A stretch of DNA of 64,000 nucleotides from Mytilus edulis. Taxonomy: Eukaryota; Mollusca; Bivalvia; Mytilida; Mytilidae. How positions within the stretch are numbered: position 1 is the stretch's first letter; each line of letters starts with the position of its first letter. This document shows, one piece after another, positions 1 to 10,685 of the stretch. A program made the translations under genes and the position numbers. Location of the stretch: the NCBI RefSeq assembly GCF_963676685.1, contig NC_092348.1, positions 19,815,386 through 19,879,385 of the forward strand. Reading direction: 5' to 3'. The notes beneath the pieces are model-generated. The model did not search any database and was not told where the DNA came from. It was given only the letters and a program-made list of their open reading frames with translations.

Positions 1-72
1 TCGGAAGGCCCCTTTTTTAATTTATAATTACCAATGGAAGTAGAAAGACCTTTTGTCTAACCTGTCTTTGTG
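1..72 (+). repeat. Truncated unit of the 328-bp satellite
   Basis: This stretch matches, with scattered substitutions, the part of the satellite unit that runs from the CGGAA-GGCC block to CCTGCCTTTGTG in the array at 882-2759. It is cut at 72 by the inserted element at 73-881, so the array extends to the left of the window. Confidence 0.85.
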
Positions 73-881
73 ATATTTTTATACGTCCGTCAATTTTGAC
101 GGGACGTATTATGGTATACAAATGTCTAGTGTCCGTCCGTCCGTCTGTCCGTCTGTCCGGTGTAAACATGTCGCACCGTAACTTGAGAACGACTTATCCA
201 AATTTCATGAAACTTAACATAGTTGTTTCTTATGATGGTCAAATGATCTGTATACTTTTTTGTGAAAATAAGATTACAACTTTTTGAGTTATGGCACTTT
301 GTAACTAAAACAGGGGTGTGTTTTTTTTCACATGTCGCACCGTATCTCAAAAACGATTCTTGATTATGGCTTAAAACTTTAAATGCTTCTTAGTTATATT
401 AATCTTAATATCTGTATACTTTTTGGTGATGATTCAAAATTTCATTTTTGAGTTATTGAGTATTTTGTAAAAAAAAAAAAAAGAGGGGGGGGGGGTTACA
501 TGTCGCACCATATCTCAAAAACGATTTATGATTATTGCTTAAAACTTTACACACTTCTTTGTTATATTAATCTAAAGATCTGTATACTTTTTGGTGATGA
601 TTCATTTTTATATTTTTGAGTTATTGAGTTTTTTGTAAAAAAAGAGGTTTTTTTTTCACATGTTGCGCTGTATCTCTATTGCTTAACACTTAACAGGCTA
701 ATGTTGCGTCGGGTTTCCAAATACATCTTGTACAATCTTCCTATTGAGCGGGAATAAGGAATGAGTCAGGATACACTAAGCATGACATCCTGTACAACCC
801 TGTGTTATTCAAAAAAGATTTATGTTTTTTCACAAGACGACGGGCGTATCATGCGCTCATGGCGCAGCTGTTTATTTAAAT
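73..881. mobile_element. Pearl/Helentron-like non-autonomous element inserted in the satellite
   Basis: The left end carries ATACGTCCGTC and the right end GACGGGCGTAT, which are subterminal inverted repeats. A CCGT/CTGT tetranucleotide microsatellite lies at about 131-160. After it come three to four diverged core repeats of about 160-168 bp, each starting with a TGTCGCACC block (171, 335, 503 and a decayed copy at 663). Near the right end TGCGC-TCATG-GCGCA (852-866) can form a hairpin. Subterminal inverted repeats, tandem core repeats of about 160 bp, a tetranucleotide tract and a 3-prime hairpin are the known architecture of bivalve pearl elements and related HINEs. The exact ends and family are inferred. 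No transposase is present. Confidence 0.6.
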
Positions 882-2759
882 ATTGATCAAGTCGAAATGC
901 TATCTAAAACACTTACCACTCATTCGAAAAAGAAGGGTCTGACTTGTTTTTATCATACTGCTTTTATTACATTATAGATGTCTGTTTCCGTTGATTCCGT
1001 TAAATACCAATTCCTCAGAACAATTGGTACTTTGCGGAACGGAACGGAACGGAAAAATAAATTAAAAAGTTTAAATCAGATTCAACTTGATCACTGTCTC
1101 TAATCATCGTCGGAACGGGCTGTTGAAGGCCTCTTTTTTAAAATATAATTACCGATGGAAGGAGAAAGACTTTTTGTGTAACCTGCCTTTGTGTTAAATT
1201 TTTTATTATTGATCAAGTCGAAAATGATATCTAAAACACATACCACTCATGCAAAAAGAGGTGTCAGACAATTTTTGTTATCATACTGCTTTTATTACAT
1301 TAAAGATGTCTATTTCCGTTTTTTCCGTTAAATACCAATTCCTCAGAGCAATTGGTACTTTGCGGAACGGAACGGAACGGAAAAATATATTAAAAAGTTT
1401 AAATCAGATTCAACTTGATTACTGTCTCTAATCATCGTCGGAACGGGCTGTTGAAGGCCTCTTTTTTAAAATATAATTACCGATGGAAGGAGAAAGACTT
1501 TTTGTGTAACCTGCCTTTGTGTTAAATTTTTTATTATTGATCAAGTCGAAAATGATATCTAAAACACATACCACTCATGCAAAAAGAGGTGTCAGACAAT
1601 TTTTGTTATCATACTGCTTTTATTACATTAAAGATGTCTGTTTCCGTTTTTTCCGTTAAATACCAATTCCTCAGAGCAATTGGTACTTTGCGGAACGGAA
1701 CGGAACGGAAAAATAAATTAAAAAGTTTAAATCAGATTCAACTTGATTACTGTCTCTAATCATCGTCGGAACGGGCTGTTGAAGGCCTCTTTTTTAAAAT
1801 ATAATTACCGATAGAAGGAGAAAGACTTTTTGTGTAACCTGCCTTTGTGTTAAATTTTGTATTATTGATCAAGTCGAAAATGCTATCTAAAACACATACC
1901 ACTCATGCAAAAAGAGGTGTCAGACAATTTTTGTTATCATACTGCTTTAATTACATTAAAGATGTCCGTTTCCGTTTTTTCCGTTAAATACCAATTCCTC
2001 AGAGCAATTGGTACTTTGCGGAACGGAACGGAACGGAACGGAACGGAACGGAAAAATAAATTAAAAAGTTTAGATCAGATTCAACTTGATCACTGTCTCT
2101 AATCATCGTCGGAACGGGCTGTTGAAGGCCTCTTTTTTAAAATATAATTACCGATGGAAGGAGAAAGACTTTTTGTGTAACCTGCCTTTGTGTTAAATTT
2201 TGTATTATTGATCAAGTCGAAAATGCTATCTAAAACACATACCACTCATGCAAAAAGAGGTGTCAGACAATTTTTGTTATCATACTGCTTTAATTACATT
2301 AAAGATGTCTGTTTCCGTTTTTTCCGTTAAATACCAATTCCTCAGAGCAATTGGTACTTTGCGGAACGGAACGGAACGGAAAAATAAATTAAAAAGTTTA
2401 CATCAGATTCAACTTGATCACTGTCTCTATTCATCGTCGGAACGGGCTGTTGAAGGCCTCTTTTTTAAAATATAATTACCGATGGAAGGAGAAAGACTTT
2501 TTGTGTAACCTGCCTTTGTGTTAAATTTTGTATTATTGATCAAGTCGAAAATGCTATCTAAAACACATACCACTCATGCAAAAAGAGGTGTCAGACAATT
2601 TTTGTTATCATACTGCTTTAATTACATTAAAGATGTCTGTTTCCGTCTTTTCCGTTAAATACCAATTCCTCAGAGCAATTGGTACTTTGCGGAACGGAAC
2701 GGAACGGAAAAATAAATTAAAAAGTTTAAATCAGATTCAACTTGATCACTGTCTCTAAT
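882..2759 (+). repeat. Tandem satellite array, about 328-bp unit, six copies
   Basis: TGATCAAGTCG recurs at 884, 1210, 1538, 1866, 2209 and 2537, giving spacings of 326, 328, 328, 343 and 328. The 343-bp unit carries 15 extra bases, which are three more copies of a GGAAC pentamer. Each unit holds a perfect hairpin, TACCAATT-9 nt-AATTGGTA, just before the pentamer tract. The first unit is the most diverged; the others differ by a few bases. A reading frame of about 60 codons recurs in every unit, but it follows from tandem amplification and I do not take it as coding. The array ends abruptly at about 2759. Confidence 0.95.
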
Positions 2760-3367
2760 CAAGGACGACGTGAGGTCAGTCTAGATATCATAATGCATGA
2801 CTTGCAAATGCGTTAATTTCATGATAATTTATCAGGACAATCCGACATATTCATCTACAGAATATTTCCCGATGTTATACATTATTACACATTTCACCTG
2901 TGAAGATGAGATTAAGTATACATTTGTGTTATTTGTATATGGAAAACCGTAAAACACAGAAATTTTAAAGTTTGTTTTGTTTTAAAGATTTTTCGAAATT
3001 TTGATAAATGCCCCCTTTGGATACCTTAAATGAAATTCCGTTCCGTTCCGTTCCGTTCCGTAAAGTACCAATAGCCCAAATCCTTACTTAATCTAACTAG
3101 CCCCCATCTGAGATAGGATAAAAATCATCTTTCAAAGCCAAGAACTTCTTATCAGTTCACGAGAGTTTAATTGTTTATTTTGTGTAATGTTGACTGTAGT
3201 AATACTTCAAATAAAATTCTGCCAAAAGGTACTCAATTCAACACTGTAATTAGATCTTTGAATATTGTTTTTATTGGTATAAATATTGATTTTGTTACCA
3301 GTAAACCGTATTAAATATCATTGTTATACTCTTACCCATATGCACATTCACGGTACTTCAAATTCAA
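2760..3367. other. Non-coding spacer with a short inverted relic of the satellite
   Basis: No gene is visible here. At 3036-3072 there is an inverted copy of the satellite pentamer tract with its flank (five TTCCG copies, then TAAAGTACCAAT), the reverse complement of the ATTGGTACTTTGCGG-pentamer part of each satellite unit. Confidence 0.6.
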
Positions 3368-6060
3368 ATTAAAAATTAAAATTCTTTATTTCCTTTATAA
3401 TCACAGGGCCCTTTCGGGCATTACAAAATTTAACACGATCATTCACACCTACCAATCTTTCTCACTCCGCTCGCTCTGATTATGTTAATTAGATACAGTT
3501 CATTAGAACATACATAAAAGTCATCATATAAGTATAAATCATACAAGTCCAGTTAGTGAATAAAGAGTGATAACTCTGATTGTTGAAATAAACATTTTCT
3601 TGTTACCAGGTACATTTTTTTTGTAAATTATTATTATATTTGATTACTATTATGCTGTTTTCTTTCTGCAAAGTTAAGCTTTAAAAATTCACACAATAAA
3701 GATAAAAATGTGTTGTCTTCATTTATCATTATCCATAAAAACAGGTTGTTTGTATTTAGATATTTTACATTGGAGAATTTCTTATCAATCTGAGATAGTA
3801 AAGTTTTTCTCCTACGGTTATATTTAGGACATTGAAGTAAAAAATGTGCTTGGTCCTCTAGTTGGTTTAAATCACAGAACTGACAAAGCCGTTCACATCT
3901 GGGTAACAGTTGTAGTTTTCCAAGAGAGTTGTATTTTTTTTCTCATGCCTTCCAGTGTCTACCCGTAGGGAGTGATTACATATTCTAAATTTCGATAGCA
4001 TTAACCGATGATCTTTATTTCTTTTCTCTAAATATTTTTCAAACTGGAATGTTGACTTAAATTTAAAGAAAGTGTCTAATTTTCTTTGTTTATCAGGTGT
4101 AGAATCTTTTATACTTTTCCAGAATTTAAGGAAATCATTTTTTCTTATTAATACTTTGAATTTGGTTTTACTAAGATTTTTGCAAAATGAAAAGTTAATG
4201 TTTACTTTTTTGCTGAATAATTGAAACATTAGAGTACCAGGAGTTGTCTCTATGATCCCCATTTTTATATTCATTATTTTCACTTTTAATAAGTCACTTG
4301 GTGAGTGTTCTAGTCTAAACCAGTACATAAACATATGTGTTATAATGTCAACATATAGGGGGAACCTTCCAAGCTCTGAGATAACTGCCACATTAGAGCT
4401 TTGATTTTATATACCTAATATGTATTTACAAAACTAACATTTAACTTTTCATGTTCCCCGTCTTTAAAAATTTCATATAGTGGAAGGTTTCCCTTTTTTT
4501 AGTTATATTTATTACACCCCAATTTTCGCATCCATATAGGATTATTGGTTTTATAGTATGGTCAAATATATGAAGGAAACTAATAACTGATGTCGATGAT
4601 GATTTTAGATCTCGGTATAATTTAAAGCTAGCTTTTAGTCCCTTTTCATAAAGATCTTTCCTGGCTTCATTAAATTTTCCAGTATTACTCATTGCTATTC
4701 CTAAATATTTATAAAACTTAATACATTCTTTATCATTATGACAAATTTTAAAGTTTTCTTTTAGTAACCTACCAGTTTTCTTAAAAATGATCACTTTTGT
4801 TTTTTTTTTCATTTATCTGTAGCCCCCATTTTTCACAATTTTTATAAAGAATGTTAAGTTTGTTTTGGAGACCCTCTTTTGCGTCTGAAATTAAAACCAA
4901 GTCATCAGCATATAACAGACAAGAATGTTTTTTGTTCTTTAGTTTAAGACATTCAGTTTTTTTCTTCTAATAAAGATCTAGAGCCTCAAGGTATTTCGTT
5001 TATAAACACATAAAATAGGTTGGGATTGAGTATATCCCCTTGTCTTACATGGACTTCAGATGTGTACAAGCCTGGTAATTTTCTGATGTATCTTGATACA
5101 TAATTTATCAAATTTAATATAGAATTCAATATAATGTAATACTATCCATTCACATTATATTTCAATAACTTAAACATAATACCAGCATGTGTAACAGTGT
5201 CAAATGCCTTACGAAAATCTATGAAGCAGGAATATATATTTTTTTCTATTTATTGATTATACATTTAAGAACAAAAATGTGATCCGATGTTCGCTGTCCA
5301 CTCCTAAAACATATCTGGGTGTCATGGATTATACCATTGTCAGAAAGGAATTTTTCAAATCTAATATTAAGAATAATGTCAAATAGTTTGCCAATACTAC
5401 TAATAATGGCTATATTAATTTTCAGGTTGCTTTTGGTCCACTGATTTAAAAATTGGGCAAAGGTAACTTTCTGACCATTTTCCCGGATAATGGCCGGATC
5501 TGAAAACAGCATTGAATAGTTTAAGTAAGCATGAATTTATATATGTTTGTGAAGCTTTTATCATTTCGTTACTAATACTGTCTAGACCAGGACTCTTCCC
5601 ACTTTTTAATTTAGAGAAGGCTTTTTGAAGATGTCATATCATTATTTAATGTTGAGGAATATTCTGTTTTTGTTTCCAATAATTTACGTTGATCTTCAAT
5701 TTTCTCGAATTAGTCTGATATATTACTTGGAGTCGAAGACAAATTTGAAAAAAAAATATTTTAACAATGGATCGACTTCCATTTTATTTTCCGTTTTTTT
5801 TGTACCTCGCGTAGAGAATTTACCAAGGACCAATATTATTTTGGATTGTTTGATTGAAGATTATCTAGTTGGTCTATAATTGATTGTTTAAAGTCTTTCC
5901 TTTTCTTTTTTCGTAGTTTATGGTACTTTTTGTTAAGTTTGAAGAAGAAACCACGGACAATTGGATCATTTGGGACTAACATCTGTCGATACAAATATTT
6001 TGGCATGGCACAACGTCATGTTTTTCTCCGATTTTTAATGACATCTTTCCACAAGATCCA
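3368..6060 (-). mobile_element. Decayed non-LTR retrotransposon (jockey/CR1-like LINE), 5-prime truncated
   Basis: Read on the minus strand, the segment gives an ordered but frame-broken LINE polymerase. A linker with PNDPIVRGFF lies near 5950, KSGKSPGLD at about 5580-5606, motif A DFRKAFDTV at about 5193-5220, VRQGD-NPNLF near 5000-5060, the catalytic YADD box at 4901-4912, YKYLGI near 4690, YGCENWG near 4520, and a C-terminal frame from 4391 to 3867. The 3-prime end (about 3368-3430) has GTAATGCCCGAAAGGGCCC followed by an A-rich tail, as expected for a LINE 3-prime UTR. Stops and frameshifts separate the blocks, and no endonuclease domain could be confirmed, so it is a dead truncated copy. 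The clade is inferred from motif style only. Confidence 0.85.
3867..5990 (-). pseudogene. LINE reverse-transcriptase ORF remnant
   Basis: Three open blocks remain on the minus strand: 5512-5246 (fingers and palm start, with FRSGQRTSDHIFVL), 4812-4441 (post-palm region with YLGI and YGCENWG) and 4391-3867 (C-terminal part starting near ELGRFPLYVDI). The palm between 5245 and 4813 is readable only with frame changes, although the YADD residues survive. An active enzyme would need one continuous frame for endonuclease and RT. Here the frame is broken in several places, so no functional product is expected. Confidence 0.8.
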
Positions 6061-8099
6061 TTGGATGTGTACGGATTGATTATTTACTCTTAAATAAGAG
6101 TTTTTGTTAGTTGTAATTGCTTTGAACTAGCTGTTGGGACTCTACATTTTGTCTTTAGGGATGAATAAATATTCTTCCACGTCTTGTCGCTAGCGTAGTG
6201 GCTGCTAGCGAGTGGCTGCTAGCTTGAGCCTGGTCGTCCTGTCAGTGTTTTTTCTGCTTTGTGAAGATCTGATGAAATACTTTTTCTCGATCAGCTAATT
6301 TCTACGTGTGTTTTATCGACAATCAATCTAATCTCCGATACAAAGTGTACATCTGTTTCATATGTGCTTTATTTCAATTACTATACGTATTTACGTTATC
6401 TTACTGACAAGTTTGAAAACTTGAAACAAATTTAAAAGGATAAAATTCATAATTAAGAAGTTTATTCGTATTAGTGAAAAAACATTCTTGATCAAACTTT
6501 ATACTTATTAACCTATTCCGGTAATTCGTTTTGAGAGAATTGGCAGTAGCAAACATGTAAAAATATCGAAGAAAATACTGACTATATTCAAAGTTCAATC
6601 ACAACATTCTCTTCCGCAAGATCGTATTTGTTTCATTGTGTTTCTATTTCTAATCGTTTAAACTGTGTAAGAGTATTCTATTAAAAGCATATGAATCTAT
6701 TTAGAAATTTCCTCCAAAATTAAAATCTTGACCATAACATTATAACTTTAGGACGATATTGACCTTTACTGGAAATTGTTATGGAAAGTGGCCATACGTG
6801 TGAATGTCAACCTTCTCAAAGATCTTACAAACTCTAACACATATTGATAGATAGAGTATAATCTACCTGGTTTTTTTAGACTATAAAATGAATTACTTTA
6901 AGGCGACAGTTGTTTGTCAATGTTCATAGGTTTGCGTTATTCTATATTCATTGATAAAAATCATTTGTAAAATAAAACTTTTAAAAACGTTTCTCAGCAT
7001 TTTTAAAAACTTTAATCACTGCTAGTCAAAACGGATATAAGCCGGTGTTTCGTTGTGCTTTATGTTTGAGTTTTGAATTTTTAGCTTATTTTCGGGATAT
7101 TTTTTGGTACGTTTACGGATGAATATCATTAAAGTTAAAATTATTAAACTATGTTGTACTTCAAAATAACATTACTGAACGGTGGGGTAGTACGAGTTTA
7201 AGAAGATATAGGATATAATCCTGATTTAGAGTAATTTCTCGTAATTTGACGTTATTTAGTCAGTTTAAATTATCTCCCTTATGCCATTGACTTAATAACA
7301 AAAAAGCTCTCAATATGAAACAAAACCAAACACGAGATAAGTTAGATATATTTTTGGAAATTAGTAGTGTCATTAAGACAATCAAGACAAATAATTTATA
7401 CAATTGTCCTAAAACGGAATTTATCATGGAAAAAAAAACCAATAAATAAGTGGTTTGATAACAAAATCAGGATAAATTCGTTACACAGTGTGCAGTTGTC
7501 CTAATACGGAGTTTATCGGGTCAATAAGATTCAAATCGGGTTCGCCTTCACCTCACTCGATATGAATTGTATTGGCCCGATAAATTGCTGTATTTGGACA
7601 ATTTGACACCATGTAACTAATAATGTCCCTCCACTAATTAACACAAATATGAAAGGTGAATCATTTATTAAATCTGACCAATCAAAACTACAAAAGCTAG
7701 ATTGAAACTGGAAAATCGACAATACACAGATACATTCATCTTAGAAACGGATGAGAGTAAATGTTCAAAACTTGGAATAATACCATTAAAAGAAATAGAA
7801 ATTATGCCAAAAAAATGTTAGTGTAACTAATGATGAAGGTAAATCCAATTACTAATAATAGATAAATGTGAAGAGCTATGTTTGAATGTTCTCATTATTT
7901 ATATACCTATATAGAGTTTTTTTCTTTCAGAACGTCAAGTCATTCTTTTTCAGAATCAACCCGGACTATACCATGTTTCAATGAAATATGTTTCAAGGCA
8001 TAAAATAATTATCATGTGATAAAAGTTAAGCCATGCCCACCAGAGAAAATAGTTTTTCTTCAAATGAACAATGATTGGATATATTATTTTTTCCATCAG
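6061..8099. other. Gene-poor AT-rich stretch
   Basis: I see no supportable gene. The LINE trail fades near 6060-6200, where GTGGCTGCTAGC occurs twice in tandem (about 6198-6225). Short open frames at 7260-7722 have no recognisable domain. Upstream exons of the transporter whose last exon is at 8100 were searched for by eye and not found, so this is probably intron. Confidence 0.5.
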
Positions 8100-8285
8100 A
8101 GTCAAAGTACAACTGGAGTGATGTATTTCCTATGTGGCGGTTTGATGCTTTTGTCTGCAGTTTGTGTTGCATGTGTTCCTGACACAAAAGAGATAGTTTT
8201 GAGTGATTATTTGGAAACGAATAAACAAAAACATGCTGTTAATGGGAAGGACAATGAAGCATTTCAGAAAACATCTTATTTGTAA
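8100..8285 (+). CDS. Probable last exon of a major-facilitator (monocarboxylate-transporter-like) protein
   Basis: The frame follows a good acceptor (a pyrimidine-rich stretch, then CATCAG at 8094-8099) and encodes SQSTTGVMYFLCGG, a hydrophobic segment to VACVP, then a charged tail ending QKTSYL and TAA. One transmembrane helix preceded by a T-G pair and followed by a hydrophilic cytosolic tail fits the twelfth helix and C-terminus of SLC16-type transporters. The exon starts in phase 0. A polyadenylation signal AATAAA lies at 8366-8371, 81 bases after the stop. Upstream exons are not visible in the window. The transporter identity is an inference from one helix; another multi-pass protein is possible. 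Confidence 0.4.
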   Translation, partial: SQSTTGVMYFLCGGLMLLSAVCVACVPDTKEIVLSDYLETNKQKHAVNGKDNEAFQKTSYL

Positions 8286-8365
8286 CATAAGTAGAACCAC
8301 AAGATGTCAAGACAACAGTTTGAAGACTTTTGATGTTTTATTCAAAAATATTATGATAATTCTAA

Positions 8366-8371
8366 AATAAA
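8366..8371 (+). terminator. Poly(A) signal AATAAA of the transporter-like exon
   Basis: A canonical AATAAA lies 81 bases after the stop codon of the exon at 8100-8285, at a sensible distance for a short 3-prime UTR. Confidence 0.45.
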
Positions 8372-8398
8372 TGCTTTCATATCAACTACGTTAATTAT

Positions 8399-8496
8399 AG
8401 ATTATCGTTGATCATCTCAACGAGATTGGCTTTCTCGCTTGAGCCGGGACGGCGAAAGCGAGAAAGGCAATCGAGTTGAGATGACCATGATAATCT
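8399..8496. repeat. Fold-back element 1
   Basis: Arms of about 42 bp (8399-8440 and 8456-8496) are inverted copies with a few mismatches and leave a loop of about 15 bp. Such GC-tinged fold-backs with CGAG/CTCG arms are typical of MITE-like elements in molluscs. Confidence 0.8.
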
Positions 8497-8500
8497 GTTT

Positions 8501-8656
8501 ATCGCTATTTTACCTATGACGACGTTGTCAATTTCGTTGGCAACGCCACGTGCCTGCTTAGTTTCTAGCGATAATTTTCCGTCTCAAGCGAGTAGCATGA
8601 TATGAAAAATTATCACAAAAAAAAAAGATCAAAGGAAATATGCACAAAATAGCGAT
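8501..8656. repeat. Small TIR element, 11-bp perfect terminal repeats
   Basis: ATCGCTATTTT at 8501-8511 is matched by AAAATAGCGAT at 8646-8656. The interior holds a further imperfect inverted pair around TAGCGATAATTTTCC and GAAAAATTATC. It looks like a short MITE between two other fold-backs. Confidence 0.55.
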
Positions 8657-8668
8657 AATATAAGTTAT

Positions 8669-8849
8669 AGATATTTCATATCTTTTGGACTGTTTTGTGG
8701 TGTATCGTAAATTATACCATAGCTTTTGTTGAAACCCCCGGCAATAACCTCACGAGACGAAGTCGAGTGAGGTTGCCGAGGGGTTTCAACAAAAACTATG
8801 GTATAATTTACGAAACAACACAAAACTTTCCAAAAAATATGAAATATCT
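8669..8849. repeat. Fold-back element 2, near-perfect 181-bp palindrome
   Basis: Arms of about 75 bp begin AGATATTTCAT and end ATGAAATATCT. They include TAAATTATACCATAG on one side and CTATGGTATAATTTA on the other. The loop itself contains CCTCAC-11 nt-GAGTGAGG. The sequence would form one long hairpin as single-stranded DNA or RNA. Confidence 0.85.
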
Positions 8850-9898
8850 GTTTTAACCTATTGTCTCTTTCGCTGTTTAAAATTGTGTATTTCATATATT
8901 TTTGTTTGTTTACTTCGAAATTATTTTAATAAGAATCTGTAAAATAACCCTTTTCGGACCTTACACTTAAGGCTCCGCCTACTTTTTAAAACTAGCACGG
9001 GCTTCAGAAACAGCGGGTAATCAGTTTGAAAAGATTTTTCGACAGCGATGGATGCATCTTTACATTGGTGATGAAAAAACCGTTTTAGATGTTCTGGATA
9101 AGGACACAAGAAACTTCTAGTACAGATATCTGATATTTTGGAAGATTGCTGCAATCCCAAACTTATGTACAATTGAACTGCAAAGGGTAGGTTTTTTTAA
9201 TTTTATTATTTGTTTTCAAAGAGTTCGAAATGTTTTAATTTTTTTATATTGATTAATGATTTTGAGGAAATTAATTTCACAAGAATCTGTCTGAGAGTTT
9301 GTATGAATTATCCCACGTTTACCTTGAAACCAGAAGCCCACGAGGGAGGGTAGGAGGGGTCCTGATCCCGCAATCCCGGGCTTAAAAACACGAAATCCCG
9401 AGGTCCTGAAATTCGAAAAAAAGAATTCCCAGATCCCGAAAGGGTCAATCCCGAAATCCCGAGCTTAAAAACACCCGATCCCGGAGTCCCGATAAAGGTC
9501 CTATCCCCCTCGCCCATGGCGTACATTAATTAAACGGGATTCCAAAATGTTCACCATTAAATTCATTGACATGCGACGATATAATTTTAAAAAAAGAAGA
9601 AATAGCTCATTTAGAGCTGGGAACAGTATATCTGACATATATATATATATTCCAGTTTAGTTATAAAACGCTATCTAATTTTAACGGTCAAACATAGAGT
9701 AGCCTCATTTAAAGTCTAGATGTCAGTAGTGTTTAATAAACCGGGTGTGGATCAAACACTTTTAAAGCGTGGGTGGGGGTAAAGCAATCCAACATTTGAA
9801 AATACTATTAAATAGGTTATTTGTTTACCATATTTAAAGTTCTTTAAGAGGGGCGTGCTTCCTGTCCCCTCCATCCCCTAAAAACTAACCCGCCTTGC
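8850..9898. other. Gene-poor stretch with a degenerate ATCCCG repeat
   Basis: No gene is supported. Between about 9355 and 9515 the sequence is built from degenerate ATCCCG/ATCCCGAA words, with CTTAAAAACAC(G/C) recurring at about 9380 and 9463. This is a GC-rich simple-repeat-like block in otherwise AT-rich DNA. A TA dinucleotide run lies near 9636-9650. Confidence 0.6.
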
Positions 9899-10102
9899 CC
9901 ACAGGCGCTTGGGTCTAGGATACATAAGTTTCTTAGTATGGATAGAAAAATTGGGTATTTTCTCTGGGTCGTTTAAATCACTCGAAACTAGGTGAGACAT
10001 GCACAGAAGTGATAGATATGTATTATAAATATAGAAAATTGAATATTTTAATAAAAAAAAAAAAAAAAAAAAAATCTGTATCCTAGACCCAAGCGCCTGT
10101 GG
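9899..10102. mobile_element. Short MITE with 25-bp perfect terminal inverted repeats
   Basis: The left end, CCACAGGCGCTTGGGTC and on to GGATAC (9899-9923), is perfectly inverted at 10078-10102. The 154-bp interior is AT-rich and has a run of about 22 A next to the right arm. The outer flanks share GCCTTGCC, which may be a duplicated flank. No coding capacity is present. Confidence 0.75.
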
Positions 10103-10273
10103 CCTTGCCAAACAAACGGTTAGATGTGATTCATGTAAATGTAGCTGTACAGTGGAGCCTATAGAAAGTTTACCATTTAATAACCGAAAATCAACATATT
10201 TTTAAACTTTATTTGTTTGTTCTGGGAGCGAATCTTGGTTCATTTAAAATATAGGACAACAGAGTTGGTGTAT

Positions 10274-10290
10274 GTGGGTTCGATTCCCAC
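10274..10290 (+). other. tRNA T-arm-like sequence, possible SINE relic
   Basis: GTGGG-TTCGATT-CCCAC forms a perfect T-arm stem with a canonical B-box-like loop. No matching A box or cloverleaf is convincing upstream, so this is more likely a tRNA-derived SINE relic than a tRNA gene. Confidence 0.4.
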
Positions 10291-10438
10291 CCTAAGCAAT
10301 CATTTATTTTAGCTGGTGCAAAGCGGGCAAATTAGCTTAGTGGCCCCACACTGACTTTGTTGTTTCTATCAAAAAATTCAGACGGCCGCGGCTAGGTCTT
10401 GACAATGTTTTTCTTTTGAATACCTGATACAACAAAAC

Positions 10439-10468
10439 CATGGTATAATTGTGAAAATTATACCATGG
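10439..10468. repeat. Short perfect palindrome with CCATGGTATAATT arms
   Basis: CCATGGTATAATT is followed by a short spacer and AATTATACCATGG. A third half-copy, CTATGGTATAATTTTCG, follows at about 10473. The core resembles the arm of the fold-back at 8669-8849, so it is probably a relic of the same family. Confidence 0.6.
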
Positions 10469-10585
10469 ATAGCTATGGTATAATTTTCGGTTATTGAGAT
10501 TTATACTCGGGTTGCACTCCCATAGGTTACATTGAACAGCTATAGGTTAATATATATATATGTTATATGTCAACGATTGTAGTTA

Positions 10586-10685
10586 ATTGTTAAAGGCCGC
10601 ACGGGGAACTATAGTTCTCCTTCTACGCCATACGGTCTCTGATGAAAAGATGTCTCATTGGCAATTATACCACATCTTCTTTATA
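10586..10685 (-). repeat. Mussel-type dispersed repeat (GAGACAAC family), minus-strand copy
   Basis: On the minus strand it reads AAGAAGATGTGGTATAATTG, then CCAATGAGACATC and CCGTACGGC-type words. These words recur in the copies at 19952-20116 and 28872-29042. It is non-coding. Confidence 0.6.

Noticed and set aside
1249-2758. A conserved reading frame of about 60 codons in every satellite unit
   Set aside because: It is open because the units are near-identical copies. There is no promoter, domain or codon-level conservation beyond the DNA identity, and the expansion in one unit keeps the frame only because it is 15 bases.
882-2759. CRISPR-like array of regular repeats
   Set aside because: The whole 328-bp unit repeats with no unique spacers, and the DNA is eukaryotic.
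884-2760. The 328-bp unit as a dimer of the 164-bp pearl core repeat
   Set aside because: The lengths match two to one, but the two halves of the unit do not resemble each other or the core repeat.
10274-10290. tRNA gene
   Set aside because: Only the T-arm is convincing; no A box, anticodon arm or acceptor stem could be paired.
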